The notes under the pieces were generated by a model. It saw nothing but the letters and a program-made list of their open reading frames with translations, did not search any database and was not told the origin of the DNA. Of a stretch of DNA of 64,000 bases, positions 1 through 8,988 are shown one piece after another (within the stretch, counting starts at the first letter, position 1; the number at the start of each line of letters is the position of its first letter). This stretch comes from Phreatobacter oligotrophus (GTDB lineage Bacteria > Pseudomonadota > Alphaproteobacteria > Rhizobiales > Phreatobacteraceae). The DNA lies in the NCBI RefSeq assembly GCF_003046185.1, contig NZ_PZZL01000003.1:434001-498000 (forward strand). The letters are read 5' to 3'. The position numbers and the translations under genes were made by a program.

Positions 1-1961
1 CCTTCGAAGGGATAGGCGACGAGGTGAAACCGGTCGCCGCGCGGAAATGTCTCGACCAGGAGCTGGTCCCGCCGCGGAATGAGGGACGCCTTGCGCTGGA
101 GCTCCAGCCATTCGGCCACCTGCGGCGGCAGCTTGGCCCACTCCTTCGGGTCGGAGAGCATCCGCCGCACGCCCTCGGCGAGGAAGGTCGATAGCGGGAA
201 CTTGCCGCCGGCATAGGAGGGCACCTTCGGCTCCCGCGAGGTGGCGCGCGAGACATAGACCTCGTTCTCCACCAGCGCCTCGTAGCGCAGCACCTCGCCG
301 GAAAAGACGAAGGTGTCGCCGGGCACGAGGCCCTCGACGAAATATTCCTCGATCTCGCCGAGCACCCGCCCGCCCCGGCCGATCGGTCCGGAATAGCCGG
401 AGGCCCCTTGCCGGCTCCGCACCAGCCGCACCCGCAGCATCGGCGATTCCACGATCGTGCCGACATTCATGCGGTAGCGTTGGGCGATGGAGGGGTGCGC
501 CACCCGCCACAGGCCCTTCTTGTCCTGGCGGATCTTGGCAAAGCGATCATAGGTCCGGAGCGCATAGCCGCCGGTCGCGACGAAATTGATGACGTCGTGG
601 AACGTCGCCGCGTCGAGATCGGCATAGGGCGCGGCCGAACGCACCTCGCCGAGCAGGGCTTCCTCGCCGATGGGGCCGGCGCAGGCCATGCCGAGCACGT
701 GCTGGCAGAGCACGTCGAGGGCGCCGCGCCTGAGCGGTTCGGTGTCCTGCGCCCCATCGCCGATGGCCTCCAGTGCCGCGCGGCACTCCATCACCTCGAA
801 GCGGTTGGCCGGCACGAGAACCGCCCGCGACGGCTCGTCCAGCCGATGGTTGGCGCGGCCGATGCGCTGCATCAGCCGGCTCGACCCCTTCGGCGCGCCG
901 ATATTGAGCACGAGGTCCACGTCGCCCCAGTCGATGCCGAGATCGAGCGAGGAGGTGCAGACCACCGCCTTCAGCTGTCCCGCCGCCATGGCGTCCTCGA
1001 CCCGGCGGCGCTGGGCCACGTCCAGCGACCCGTGATGGAGTGCGATGGGCAGCCCGTCGTCATTGATGGTCCAGAGCAGCTGGAAGAGCAGCTCCGCCTG
1101 GCTGCGCGTGTTGACGAAGACCAGCGTCGTGCGGTGCTGCTTGATGGCCTCGTACAATTCGCCCGCGGCATGGCGGGCGGAATGACCTGCCCAGGGCAGC
1201 CGTTCAGCCGTTTCGAGGATCGACACATCGGGCTTGGCGCCGGCCGCCGCCATCACCACGGCGGCCGGGGGTGCGTCTCCGCCCTGGGGCGTCAGGAATC
1301 GGGCGAGGTCGGCCGGGTCCTTCACCGTCGCCGACAGCCCCACGGTCGTCATGCCCGGCGCGAGGGTGAACAGCCGGGCAAGGCCCAGCGACAGGAGGTC
1401 GCCGCGCTTCGAGGTGACGAGCGCATGGAGCTCGTCCAGCACCACCCGCTTCAGCGAACCGAACAGGTAGGGCGCGTCGGCGCTGGCCAGCAGCAGGGCG
1501 AGCTGTTCCGGCGTCGTCAGCAGGATTTCCGGAGGATCGGATCGTTGCCGCTGGCGCTTCGAGGCCGGCGTGTCGCCGGTGCGCGTCTCGATGCGGATGG
1601 GCAGTCCCATCTCCTCGACCGGCGCATAGAGGTTGCGGGCAACGTCGACCGCGAGCGCCTTCAGCGGCGAGATGTAGAGGGTGTGGAGCCCCCTCTCGCG
1701 CGGCGGGGGCGCCCGGCCGACGGGCGCCGTGCGGACCGGCGCGGCGCGCGGTTCGGCGAGATCGACCAGGGACGGCAGGAACCCGGCCAGCGTCTTGCCG
1801 GCGCCCGTCGGGGCGACGAGCAGGGCCGACCGGCCCTCCTGCGCCAGCGCCAGCAGGTCGAGCTGGTGGTCGCGCGGCGCCCATCCCCGCGCGGCGAACC
1901 AGGCGTGAAAGCGGGGCGGCAGCGGCGAGGGGCGCGCCTCGGGTGCGGGGAGCGACGGCAT
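1..1961 (-). CDS. Lhr-type DEXH-box ATP-dependent helicase (ligase-associated), C-terminus cut off by window edge
   Basis: Superfamily 2 helicase of the Lhr-like, ligase-associated DNA-damage-response type, which unwinds DNA with ATP and usually works beside an LigD-type ligase and an exonuclease. The start is the ATG at 1961 (MPSLPAPEARPS), and 653 codons are visible before the left edge. Walker A APTGAGKTLAG lies near residue 50, the DELHAL box near residue 170, an SATV motif follows, and the helicase C domain carries QRIGRANHRLD. Family members are a little over 800 residues, so roughly 150 to 200 C-terminal residues are missing. The partner ligase and exonuclease genes are not in view and could lie to the left. 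It is divergent from the TadG-like gene. Family assignment is firm; the damage-response role comes from the family. Confidence 0.9.
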   Translation of the reverse strand, partial: MPSLPAPEARPSPLPPRFHAWFAARGWAPRDHQLDLLALAQEGRSALLVAPTGAGKTLAGFLPSLVDLAEPRAAPVRTAPVGRAPPPRERGLHTLYISPLKALAVDVARNLYAPVEEMGLPIRIETRTGDTPASKRQRQRSDPPEILLTTPEQLALLLASADAPYLFGSLKRVVLDELHALVTSKRGDLLSLGLARLFTLAPGMTTVGLSATVKDPADLARFLTPQGGDAPPAAVVMAAAGAKPDVSILETAERLPWAGHSARHAAGELYEAIKQHRTTLVFVNTRSQAELLFQLLWTINDDGLPIALHHGSLDVAQRRRVEDAMAAGQLKAVVCTSSLDLGIDWGDVDLVLNIGAPKGSSRLMQRIGRANHRLDEPSRAVLVPANRFEVMECRAALEAIGDGAQDTEPLRRGALDVLCQHVLGMACAGPIGEEALLGEVRSAAPYADLDAATFHDVINFVATGGYALRTYDRFAKIRQDKKGLWRVAHPSIAQRYRMNVGTIVESPMLRVRLVRSRQGASGYSGPIGRGGRVLGEIEEYFVEGLVPGDTFVFSGEVLRYEALVENEVYVSRATSREPKVPSYAGGKFPLSTFLAEGVRRMLSDPKEWAKLPPQVAEWLELQRKASLIPRRDQLLVETFPRGDRFHLVAYPFE

Positions 1962-2167
1962 GCACACAGAACTAAAGGAGAACCCCGGCGTTGCAAGGGG
2001 CCAACCTTTGCCTAAGGAAACAGCAGCTCTGGCGTGTCGTTATCCCCGGATTCACCTTGGAAAATGAAACTGCCATACAAGATTGCACAACTGCCGCGAC
2101 GTTAACCGTCGTTTCTCGCGTCTTGGGCATCGTCCCGGCATCGAACACCCTCGCCGGGACCACACCC
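1962..2167. promoter_or_regulatory. Divergent intergenic region between the Lhr-type helicase and the TadG-like gene
   Basis: These 206 bases separate two divergent starts. The middle, about 2010 to 2110, is clearly richer in A and T than the surrounding DNA, as expected for promoters facing both ways. I could not assign -35 and -10 boxes with confidence. Confidence 0.4.
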
Positions 2168-3382
2168 ATGATCCTCGCCTTCCTCGACAGGTTCCGCCGC
2201 TCCACCGGCGGCAACATCGCCATCACCTTCGGCATCGCCGCCCTGCCGCTGCTCGCCACGGTGGGCGCCGGCGTCGACTATTCCCGCATCTCCCAGCAGC
2301 GCACCGAGCTGCAAGCCGAGCTTGATGCCGCCGTTCTGGCGGGCGCCCGCAGTACCGGCACCGAGATCGCGACCGCCTCGAGCTATTTCCGCAGCCAGTC
2401 CGGCGTGAGCGGCGCAACCGCCAGCTTCACCGTCAACGGCAGCCAGGTCGCCGGCACCGCGACCGCCACCATTCCCACCACCTTCATGGCAGTGGTCGGC
2501 ACCCGGTCCGTCGACATCACCGCCACCGCCACGGCGCTGCGCACCCAGACCGCCGGCACGACGACGTCGCTGCCCTGCATCTTCGCCCTTGCGCCGAACA
2601 CCTCGCAGGCCCTGCTGGTGAACTCGGGCGCCAAGATCAATGCGCCGGACTGCGAGGTCCATGTCCGCTCGACCGCCTCGCCCGCGGCGATCTTCAATGC
2701 CGGCACGACGCTGAACCTCAAGACCTTCTGCATCCAGGGCACGAACATCATCAAGAACACGTCGAGCCCGCTGCCGATCCAGACCGGCTGCGCAGCAGCC
2801 GTCGACCCTCACGCCGGCAAGCTGCCGACCCCGTCGGTTGGCGCCTGCTCCAATACCAAGCAGGTCTATGATCCGCCGGCCGGGGGCGGCTCGCATACCA
2901 TGCCGGCCGGTTCGGTCTGGTGCGACCTGACCTTCAACGGCTCGCCGCGCATCGTTTTCCAGCCCGGCCTCCACATCATCAAGGGCCGGATGATCATCAA
3001 CGCCAACTCGACGATCGAGGGGACCGGCGTCACCTTCTACTTCCCCGACACGAACTCCGAGATCCGCTTCAATGGCGGCATCACCTCGAAGCTGACCGCG
3101 CCGACCTCCGGCACCTATGCCAACATCCTGATGTTCGAGCCGAGCACCAGCACGAACACCGTGCAGTACGTGTTCAACTCCTCGGTGAGCGAGGAGATTT
3201 CCGGCCTCATCTATCTGCCGCGCCGGGACGTGACGTGGAACTCGACCTCGACCATCAACGGCTCGAAGGTGCAGATCGTCACCAACACGATCATCTTCAA
3301 CAATCTGGACTGGCGCCTGTCGACCAACACCGCGCTCAACCCGACCACGTCGGGCTCGGTCTCGGTCCGCCTGATCCGCTAG
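2168..3382 (+). CDS. TadE/TadG-like pilus-assembly protein
   Basis: A 404-residue membrane-anchored protein related to the TadG/TadE family of the Flp pilus machinery. After a short basic start (MILAFLDRFRRSTGG) comes one hydrophobic segment, about residues 18 to 36, ending in the GVDYSRI signature typical of these N-termini. The rest is exported and rich in Asn, Thr, Ser and Gly, with several Cys and short hydrophobic strands recurring from about residue 240 on, which could form a beta-helix. I chose ATG 2168 because the hydrophobic segment follows directly; a longer in-frame reading from 1991 adds residues with no family resemblance. No other tad or cpa genes are nearby, so the substrate or partner is unknown. 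Confidence 0.75.
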   Translation: MILAFLDRFRRSTGGNIAITFGIAALPLLATVGAGVDYSRISQQRTELQAELDAAVLAGARSTGTEIATASSYFRSQSGVSGATASFTVNGSQVAGTATATIPTTFMAVVGTRSVDITATATALRTQTAGTTTSLPCIFALAPNTSQALLVNSGAKINAPDCEVHVRSTASPAAIFNAGTTLNLKTFCIQGTNIIKNTSSPLPIQTGCAAAVDPHAGKLPTPSVGACSNTKQVYDPPAGGGSHTMPAGSVWCDLTFNGSPRIVFQPGLHIIKGRMIINANSTIEGTGVTFYFPDTNSEIRFNGGITSKLTAPTSGTYANILMFEPSTSTNTVQYVFNSSVSEEISGLIYLPRRDVTWNSTSTINGSKVQIVTNTIIFNNLDWRLSTNTALNPTTSGSVSVRLIR

Positions 3383-3388
3383 CGCTGG

Positions 3389-3718
3389 CTAGCGACAGGC
3401 CCACGGCAGGAAGGTGCTGGCCATGCCGGCATTCATCGCCCGGACCGTCATCGCATTGGCGAAGTCGGTCTCGCGGCCCGGCCGGGGGCAGATCGACGGC
3501 GGTCCCTGGCAGCCGCCGTCGATGAAGGCCGCATGGGCGGACAAAAACTCGGCGCTGAGGCCCTCGCGGCCCCAGCGCCGCAATGCATCCGCCGTCGCCT
3601 GCCGGTAGCGCGAGCATTTCTCCGCGGCGAAGGCGGCAGGATCCTGCGCCACGGCCGGGGGTGCGGCCGGAACGGAAAGCAGGAGCGCGGCGAGAAAGCA
3701 GCGGGCCAGAGCGGTCAT
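3389..3718 (-). CDS. Small secreted protein of unknown function
   Basis: A 109-residue protein beginning MTALARCFLAALLLS with a clear signal peptide, probably cleaved after AVAQ near residue 24. The mature part is about 85 residues with four Cys, enough for two disulfides, and no motif I recognise. A start 12 codons upstream (3754) is possible but would put charged residues ahead of the signal peptide, so the inner ATG is preferred. It converges with the TadG-like gene, leaving six bases between the stops. Export is well supported; function is unknown. Confidence 0.7.
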   Translation of the reverse strand: MTALARCFLAALLLSVPAAPPAVAQDPAAFAAEKCSRYRQATADALRRWGREGLSAEFLSAHAAFIDGGCQGPPSICPRPGRETDFANAMTVRAMNAGMASTFLPWACR

Positions 3719-3756
3719 GGGCCCCGCCTTACGCCGGCCGGTTGGGGCCCGCAATG

Positions 3757-4482
3757 TCAGGCGATGAGCTTCAGCGCCCGGAAGCTCGCATGGCCGGCCC
3801 GCCCGACGATGATGTGGTCATGGACGGTGATGCCCAGGGGCCTGGCGATCTCGATGATCTGCTGCGTCATCAGGATGTCCGGCCGCGACGGCGTCGGGTC
3901 GCCCGACGGGTGGTTGTGGACGAGGATCACCGCGGTGGCGGAGAGTTCCAGCGCCCGTTTCACCACCTCGCGCGGATAGACCGGCGTGTGATCGATCGTT
4001 CCCTCGCCCTGCACCTCGTCGGCGATCAGCGCATTCTTGCGGTCGAGATAGAGCACGCGGAACTGCTCGCGCTCGGAAAAGGCCATGGCGGTGCGGCAAT
4101 AGTCGATGAGCGCGGTCCAGCTCGACAGGACCGGACGGCCGGCGATCGCCGCCCGGCCGATGCGGAGCGCCGCCGCCTGGACCAGCTTGAGCTCCGTCGC
4201 CACCGCGGCGCTGACGCCATCGACCTCCGCGAGCCGCGCCTCCGGCGCCGCCATGACATCGGCGAAGGAGCCGAAGCGCTTCAGCAGCGCCTTGGCCAAC
4301 GGCTTCACGTCCCGGCGCGGAATGGCGCGGAAGAGGATCAGCTCCAGCAGTTCGTAGTCGGCGAGGGCCTCGGCGCCCGCCTCGCGGAAACGGCTGCGCA
4401 GGCGGTCGCGATGGCCATGGAAGTGCGGGACCTCGGCAAATCCCCGGCTCCCTGCCTCCATCGCCTTCGGATCCTCGTCCAT
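3757..4482 (-). CDS. radC: RadC-family JAB/MPN-domain protein
   Basis: A 241-residue RadC family protein. The N-terminal part (about residues 20 to 110) has the helix-hairpin-helix-like segment [11 protein letters not shown]; the C-terminal JAB1/MPN domain carries the metal site [15 protein letters not shown] (His189, His191, Ser199, Asp202), the standard JAMM arrangement. Length fits the family. The name implies DNA repair, but the role of RadC proteins is not settled. The ATG at 4482 was chosen because the upstream reading, which stays open for another 1.2 kb, runs antisense through the AcuI gene and resembles nothing. It is divergent from acuI across 168 bases. Confidence 0.93.
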   Translation of the reverse strand: MDEDPKAMEAGSRGFAEVPHFHGHRDRLRSRFREAGAEALADYELLELILFRAIPRRDVKPLAKALLKRFGSFADVMAAPEARLAEVDGVSAAVATELKLVQAAALRIGRAAIAGRPVLSSWTALIDYCRTAMAFSEREQFRVLYLDRKNALIADEVQGEGTIDHTPVYPREVVKRALELSATAVILVHNHPSGDPTPSRPDILMTQQIIEIARPLGITVHDHIIVGRAGHASFRALKLIA

Positions 4483-4650
4483 CGGCCAGCCCCGCCCCTC
4501 TGCACGCGACGGTAGCCGAGCCAGAGGGACACAGCCCTTCGGAGCTTTCCGGATGGCCGCGGGCCTGCCGCCATCCTCCGATTGTCGGACAAGCCCACGC
4601 TTGCCCTTCGTCCCGCCGCGGGGGACTGTCCGCCGGACGAGGAGACAGAC

Positions 4651-5637
4651 ATGGCGACGTTCAAGGCGGTGGTGGTCACCAAGGGCGACAGCGGCACGAC
4701 AGCGAGCCTCGGCCGCTTCGACGAGGCCGATCTGATGGAGGGCGACGTCACCGTTCGCGTCTCCCATTCGACCCTCAACTACAAGGACGGCCTCGCGCTC
4801 ACCGGCAAGGCGCCGGTGGTCCGTCGCTTCCCCATGATCCCCGGCATCGATTTCGCCGGCACGGTCGAGACCTCGACCCATCCCGATTTCAAGCCGGGCG
4901 ATCAGGTGATTCTCAACGGCTGGGGCACCGGCGAGACCCATCTCGGCGCCTATGCCGAGAAGACCCGCGTCAAGGGCGACTGGCTGGTGCCGCTGCCCGC
5001 CGGGCTCTCGCCCGCCGAGGCCATGGCCATCGGCACGGCCGGCTACACCGCCATGCTCTGTATCATGGCCCTGCAGCGCCATGGCATCACCGCCGATCGC
5101 GGCCCCATCGTGGTCACCGGCGCTGCCGGCGGCGTCGGTTCGGTGGCGACAGCGCTGCTCGCCCGCGCCGGCTATCACGTCGTCGCTTCGACCGGCCGCC
5201 CGCAGGAGGCCGACTATCTGAAATCGCTCGGTGCCGCCGAGATCATCGACCGCGCCGAACTCTCCGCCCCGGGCCGGCCGCTCGGCAAGGAGCGCTGGGC
5301 CGGCGGCGTCGATTCCGTCGGTTCGCACACCCTCGCCAATGTCCTGGCCATGACCCGCTATGGCGGCGCGGTCGCCGCCTGCGGCCTCGCCCAGGGCATG
5401 GACCTGCCGGCCTCCGTCGCCCCGTTCATCCTGCGCGGCGTCTCGCTGCTCGGCGTCGATTCCGTCATGGCGCCCAAGGCCCTCCGGCTGGAGGCCTGGT
5501 CGCGCCTCGCCGCCGAACTGGACCGCGAAGCGTTGGCCCGCATCACCTCGACCATTCCGCTGGAAGGCGTCATCGAGGCTGGTGCCGCGATCCTCGAGGG
5601 CCGCATCCGCGGCCGTGTCGTGGTCACGATCGATTGA
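4651..5637 (+). CDS. acuI: Acrylyl-CoA reductase-type MDR oxidoreductase (AcuI/YhdH)
   Basis: A 328-residue zinc-free medium-chain dehydrogenase/reductase of the AcuI/YhdH family, which reduces acrylyl-CoA to propionyl-CoA with NADPH and so detoxifies acrylate from DMSP or 3-hydroxypropionate metabolism. Evidence is the N-terminal GroES-like fold ([24 protein letters not shown]) and the nucleotide-binding Rossmann motif [12 protein letters not shown] near residue 155, with YHVVASTGR following. Length matches the family. The GGAG at 4640 to 4643 sits 7 bases before the ATG. The gene stands alone, with a small secreted-protein gene 55 bases downstream. Family assignment is strong; the physiological substrate is inferred. 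Confidence 0.9.
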   Translation: MATFKAVVVTKGDSGTTASLGRFDEADLMEGDVTVRVSHSTLNYKDGLALTGKAPVVRRFPMIPGIDFAGTVETSTHPDFKPGDQVILNGWGTGETHLGAYAEKTRVKGDWLVPLPAGLSPAEAMAIGTAGYTAMLCIMALQRHGITADRGPIVVTGAAGGVGSVATALLARAGYHVVASTGRPQEADYLKSLGAAEIIDRAELSAPGRPLGKERWAGGVDSVGSHTLANVLAMTRYGGAVAACGLAQGMDLPASVAPFILRGVSLLGVDSVMAPKALRLEAWSRLAAELDREALARITSTIPLEGVIEAGAAILEGRIRGRVVVTID

Positions 5638-5692
5638 GTTGCCGGGCCGGAACGGGGAGCGCGAGGGTCGCGTTCCCCGTCCGACACGGATC

Positions 5693-6181
5693 ATGCCCAT
5701 GCCCCAAGGCGCATCGGCGGCCTCGGCCCGCCTCTTTCTCGTCCCTGCCATCGTCGCGATGGTCGGCCTTGCCCTCGCGCCTCATGCGGCCTTAGGCCAG
5801 GCCGGCTATCCGCCGCCGGCGCCCGGCATGGCGCCGCCCTCCTTCGGCAATCCGGCGCAGCAGCATTTCGAGATCCTGCGCCAGCAGGACCAGCAGCGGC
5901 GGGATTTCGACGCCTTCCAGGCCAACCAGCAGCGCATCCAGCAGCAGAATCTCGACACGATCCGCCGCCAGCAGCAGCTCCAGCGCCGCGAACGCGATTC
6001 GATGCGGCGCGATCAGCTGGAGGCCGAGGCGCGGGCCGCATCCTCCGCCCGCCAGGTCCAGGGGGCGCGGGTGCGCCGTCCGCTCACCGACGAGGAGCGC
6101 GCGCGCATCGATCGGGCGACCCGCCGGCCGCCAAGCAGCGTGCCCTCCATCATGATCGAGGACGGGCCGCGCCGCCGCTGA
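5693..6181 (+). CDS. Secreted Gln/Arg-rich coiled-coil protein, unknown function
   Basis: A 162-residue protein with an N-terminal signal peptide (hydrophobic [15 protein letters not shown], likely cleavage after ALGQA near residue 36). A Pro/Gly-rich linker follows, then a long run of Gln, Arg, Glu and Asp (about residues 60 to 115) with heptad-like spacing, probably a helical coiled coil, and a basic tail. A second ATG two codons downstream (5699) is equally possible. No enzymatic motif is visible. It follows acuI on the same strand after 55 bases. The signal peptide and low-complexity composition are seen directly; the role is unknown. Confidence 0.7.
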   Translation: MPMPQGASAASARLFLVPAIVAMVGLALAPHAALGQAGYPPPAPGMAPPSFGNPAQQHFEILRQQDQQRRDFDAFQANQQRIQQQNLDTIRRQQQLQRRERDSMRRDQLEAEARAASSARQVQGARVRRPLTDEERARIDRATRRPPSSVPSIMIEDGPRRR

Positions 6182-6263
6182 TGCGGAGCCTTGTCACATC
6201 CTCGTCAGGGCGATGGTATTCGCACCGCAAAAGAGCCATGATCCCTGCGGACCCTGAGCACTC

Positions 6264-7637
6264 ATGTCCCGCACCCGGCTCACCATCTTTTCGGTCGTCT
6301 GCGCGCTGATCGGCTGCCTGGCCCTCGGCACGTTCTGGTACAACCGGCCGACCACCGTGACCATCGCCGTCGGACCCGCCGGGTCCGAGGCAGCGAAGCT
6401 CGTCGACGCCTTCCGCCTCGGATTGCAGCGGGAGCGCTCAAGCGTCCGCCTGCGTCTCGTCTCCGCCGACACGCCATCCGACAGCGCCGCCAAGCTGGAG
6501 CGCGAGGATGTCGACTTCGCCATCGTCCGCACGGATATTTCCTTCCCCGCCTCGGCCCAGGCCGTGGCCGTGTGGCAGCGCAACCCCGTCATCCTTGTTG
6601 CGCCGGTGAGCTCCGGCATCCAGCGCTGGACGGACCTGAGCAACCGCACCATCGGCGTGATGGGCCGCGGCATCGGCTTCAACAACCGGCTCATCCAGAC
6701 GATCCTGCGCGAGCATGGCGTCCAGCCCGCCAGCGTGCGCATCGTCGAGGTGCCGCCCTGGGAGGCGGGCGATGCCATCCGCAACCGGCAGATCGAGGCG
6801 ATGGTCACCATCGGCCCGACCACCGCCAAGCCGGTGCAGGACGCCATTGCCGGCATCGTCCGCGAGACGCCCGAGGGCGCCGTTAAACTCGTCCCGGTGC
6901 GCGAGGCCGACGCGGTGGCCGAGCGCGTGCCCTTCCTCGAGAGCATCGAGGTGGTGGCGGGCTCCTTCGGTTCCAACCCGCCGCGGCCGGCCGACACCTA
7001 TCCGACCCTCGGCGTCGTCCATTATCTCGTCGCCCGCCGTGGCCTCGACGACGCGGTCGTCGCCGAGTTCACCCAGCAGCTCTTCACCCAGCGACCGGCG
7101 CTCGCCATCCAGCACCCGGCCGCCAACCGGCTGGAAGTGCCGGAAACCGAGAAGGGCTCGTCCGTGCAGGTCCACCCCGGCGCGCTCGCCTATCTCACCG
7201 GCGAGCAGAAGACCTTCATCGAGAAGTACAGCGACATCCTCTACCTCACGATCTTCGGTCTCTCGCTCGGCGGCTCGGCCCTCGCGGCGGTCGCCGGCTA
7301 TCTCGGCCTCGGCAAGCGCGAGAAGGATCCCGGCCGCCTGCCGGAGGTCCTGCTGCTGCTGCGCGACGTGCGCGCCACCGATGACAACGAGGTGCTCGAC
7401 GCCATTGCCGGGCGCGCCGACGACATCTTCGTCGAGGCGGTGGAGGCCTCGAAGCAGCCTGGCTTCGATTCGGCCCAGTTCGCCACGCTCACCCTGGCGC
7501 TGGACCGGCTGAACGCCGCCATTGCCGACCGCAGGCGCTCCCTCGCCATGGCCGAGGACGACGCGCCGGCCGAGGAAACCCGGCAGCCCGCACTGCCGGT
7601 GGCCGTGGCGGCGGCCGGCGGCTTCCCGCGGGGGTGA
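6264..7637 (+). CDS. TAXI-family TRAP-type solute-binding protein with C-terminal membrane helix and cytoplasmic tail
   Basis: A 457-residue protein of the TAXI group (TRAP-associated extracytoplasmic immunogenic). An N-terminal hydrophobic anchor (LTIFSVVCALIGCLALGTF) precedes a periplasmic binding domain of about 280 residues that starts TTVTIAVGPAGSEAAKL. A second membrane segment (about residues 326 to 348, LYLTIFGLSLGG) then leads into a roughly 100-residue helical cytoplasmic tail ending in a Pro/Ala-rich stretch. No TRAP permease (DctM/DctQ or fused) is adjacent, so it may sense or scavenge rather than feed a linked transporter. The Fur/Mur gene follows after 51 bases on the same strand. 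The domain call is solid; ligand and function are unknown. Confidence 0.82.
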   Translation: MSRTRLTIFSVVCALIGCLALGTFWYNRPTTVTIAVGPAGSEAAKLVDAFRLGLQRERSSVRLRLVSADTPSDSAAKLEREDVDFAIVRTDISFPASAQAVAVWQRNPVILVAPVSSGIQRWTDLSNRTIGVMGRGIGFNNRLIQTILREHGVQPASVRIVEVPPWEAGDAIRNRQIEAMVTIGPTTAKPVQDAIAGIVRETPEGAVKLVPVREADAVAERVPFLESIEVVAGSFGSNPPRPADTYPTLGVVHYLVARRGLDDAVVAEFTQQLFTQRPALAIQHPAANRLEVPETEKGSSVQVHPGALAYLTGEQKTFIEKYSDILYLTIFGLSLGGSALAAVAGYLGLGKREKDPGRLPEVLLLLRDVRATDDNEVLDAIAGRADDIFVEAVEASKQPGFDSAQFATLTLALDRLNAAIADRRRSLAMAEDDAPAEETRQPALPVAVAAAGGFPRG

Positions 7638-7688
7638 CGCGCTCGCCCGCGCTCGCTATAGGATCGGCCGCAGCGTTGGAGGAGGACG

Positions 7689-8132
7689 GTGGTGGCCGCG
7701 CCCCGGATGGAACCCCGGACCAGTTCGATCGAGGAAGCCTGCATCGCCAAGGGCATGCGGATGACCGATCAGCGCCGCGTCATCGCCCGCACCATCGAGG
7801 CGGCCGACGATCATCCCGATGTCGAGGAACTCTATCGCCGCGCCAGCGCGATCGATCCGAACATCTCGCTGTCCACGGTCTACCGGACGGTGAAGCTCTT
7901 CGAGGATTCCGGCATCATCACCCGCCACGCCTTCGGCGATGGCCGCGCCCGCTACGAGACGATCCCCGAATCGCACCACGACCACCTCATCGACCTGCGC
8001 TCCGGCCGCGTGGTGGAATTCCAGTCGGAAGAGATCGAGCGGCTGCAGGCCGAGATCGCCCGCAAACTCGGCTACCGCCTCGTCGACCACCGATTGGAAC
8101 TCTATTGCGTGCCGCTCGATGACGAATCCTGA
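7689..8132 (+). CDS. fur: Fur-family metal-responsive regulator (Fur/Mur type)
   Basis: A 147-residue ferric/manganese uptake regulator. The winged helix covers about residues 20 to 85, with LSTVYRTVKLFEDSGII as the recognition region, and the dimerisation/metal domain begins ESHHDHLIDL. Compared with E. coli Fur it lacks the Cys pair after HHDHL (here IDLRSGRVVEF), which is usual for alphaproteobacterial Mur/Fur proteins that respond to Mn or Fe. The start is a GTG at 7689 or 7692, fixed by a strong GGAGGA just upstream at 7680 to 7685; there is no ATG until residue 7. Its end overlaps the next gene by 14 bases, so the two are probably co-translated. Confidence 0.9.
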   Translation: MVAAPRMEPRTSSIEEACIAKGMRMTDQRRVIARTIEAADDHPDVEELYRRASAIDPNISLSTVYRTVKLFEDSGIITRHAFGDGRARYETIPESHHDHLIDLRSGRVVEFQSEEIERLQAEIARKLGYRLVDHRLELYCVPLDDES

Positions 8133-8982
8133 CAAGCCGGGCACCGAATTCGGGCGCGGCGGGCCAACGATCTTCGACACGATCCGTGCCTCGTTCTGGC
8201 TGGCGATCCTCATCCTCGCCGCGCTCATCCTTTTGCCGGCGCAGATGATCGCCCACGGCTTCGGCCTCGGCGCCCGCCGCATCATCCCGATGGTCTTTCA
8301 CCGCGTGGTGCTGCGCGCGGTCGGCGCCCGCGTCACCGTGCGCGGGGAGGCGACGACGCACCGGCCGGCGCTCTTCGTGCCGAACCACGTCTCCTGGCTG
8401 GACATCATGGTGCTCGGCGCCTTCGCGCCGGTCTCCTTCGTCGCCAAGTCCGAAATCGCGACATGGCCGGTCTTCGGCTATCTCGCCCGCCTGCAGCGCT
8501 CCATTTTCGTTGATCGCGACCGCCGCCAGACCACCTCGCAGACCGCCGAGGAGATGATCGCGCGGATGCGCGAGGGCGAGCCCGTCGTGCTCTTCGCCGA
8601 GGGCACCTCGTCCGACGGCAACCGCATCATCCGCTTTCGCCCGGCGCTGATCGGCGCGGCCGAGAGCCTCGCCAAGGCGACCGGCGAGACGGTCTGGATC
8701 CAGCCCATCGCGCTGGCCTATCGCCGGCTGAACGGCCTGCCCTCGGGGCGCCAGCACCGGCCGCGCATGGCCTGGGTCGGCGACATCGACATGGTGCCCC
8801 ACGCCTGGGACCTGCTGAAGGACGGCGCCGTCGACGTCGACCTCATCTTCGGCAACCCGATCCCCTTCGATCCCGCGACGGACCGCAAGGTCATTGCCCA
8901 GTTCCTCGAGCAGCGCGTCCGGCAGATGCATTCCGCCGCCCTCACCGGCAAGGACGAGGACCTGCCCGCCATCGCCCGCTGA
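8119..8982 (+). CDS. PlsC-type lysophospholipid acyltransferase
   Basis: A 287-residue membrane-associated acyltransferase of the PlsC family (1-acylglycerol-3-phosphate or related lyso-lipid acylation at the inner membrane). A transmembrane helix lies at about residues 26 to 44 (FWLAILILAALILLPAQ). The catalytic H-x4-D motif is NHVSWLD (His90, Asp95) and the acceptor-binding motif is FAEGTSSDG near residue 165. The start at 8119 overlaps the fur end by 14 bases and is the first in-frame ATG with this N-terminus. It converges with addA, with six bases between the stops. OlsA-type ornithine-lipid acyltransferases look similar, so the exact acceptor is not decided. Confidence 0.88.
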   Translation: MTNPDKPGTEFGRGGPTIFDTIRASFWLAILILAALILLPAQMIAHGFGLGARRIIPMVFHRVVLRAVGARVTVRGEATTHRPALFVPNHVSWLDIMVLGAFAPVSFVAKSEIATWPVFGYLARLQRSIFVDRDRRQTTSQTAEEMIARMREGEPVVLFAEGTSSDGNRIIRFRPALIGAAESLAKATGETVWIQPIALAYRRLNGLPSGRQHRPRMAWVGDIDMVPHAWDLLKDGAVDVDLIFGNPIPFDPATDRKVIAQFLEQRVRQMHSAALTGKDEDLPAIAR

Positions 8983-8988
8983 GGCGCC

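Noticed and set aside
408-2015. 535-residue open frame on the plus strand
   Set aside because: It is antisense to the Lhr-type helicase, is rich in Arg, Gly and His, and resembles no family. High GC keeps shadow frames open.
3757-4482. RadC as a marker of a mobile or anti-restriction region
   Set aside because: RadC genes occur on mobile elements, but this one is chromosomal in composition, between ordinary genes, with no mobility genes nearby.
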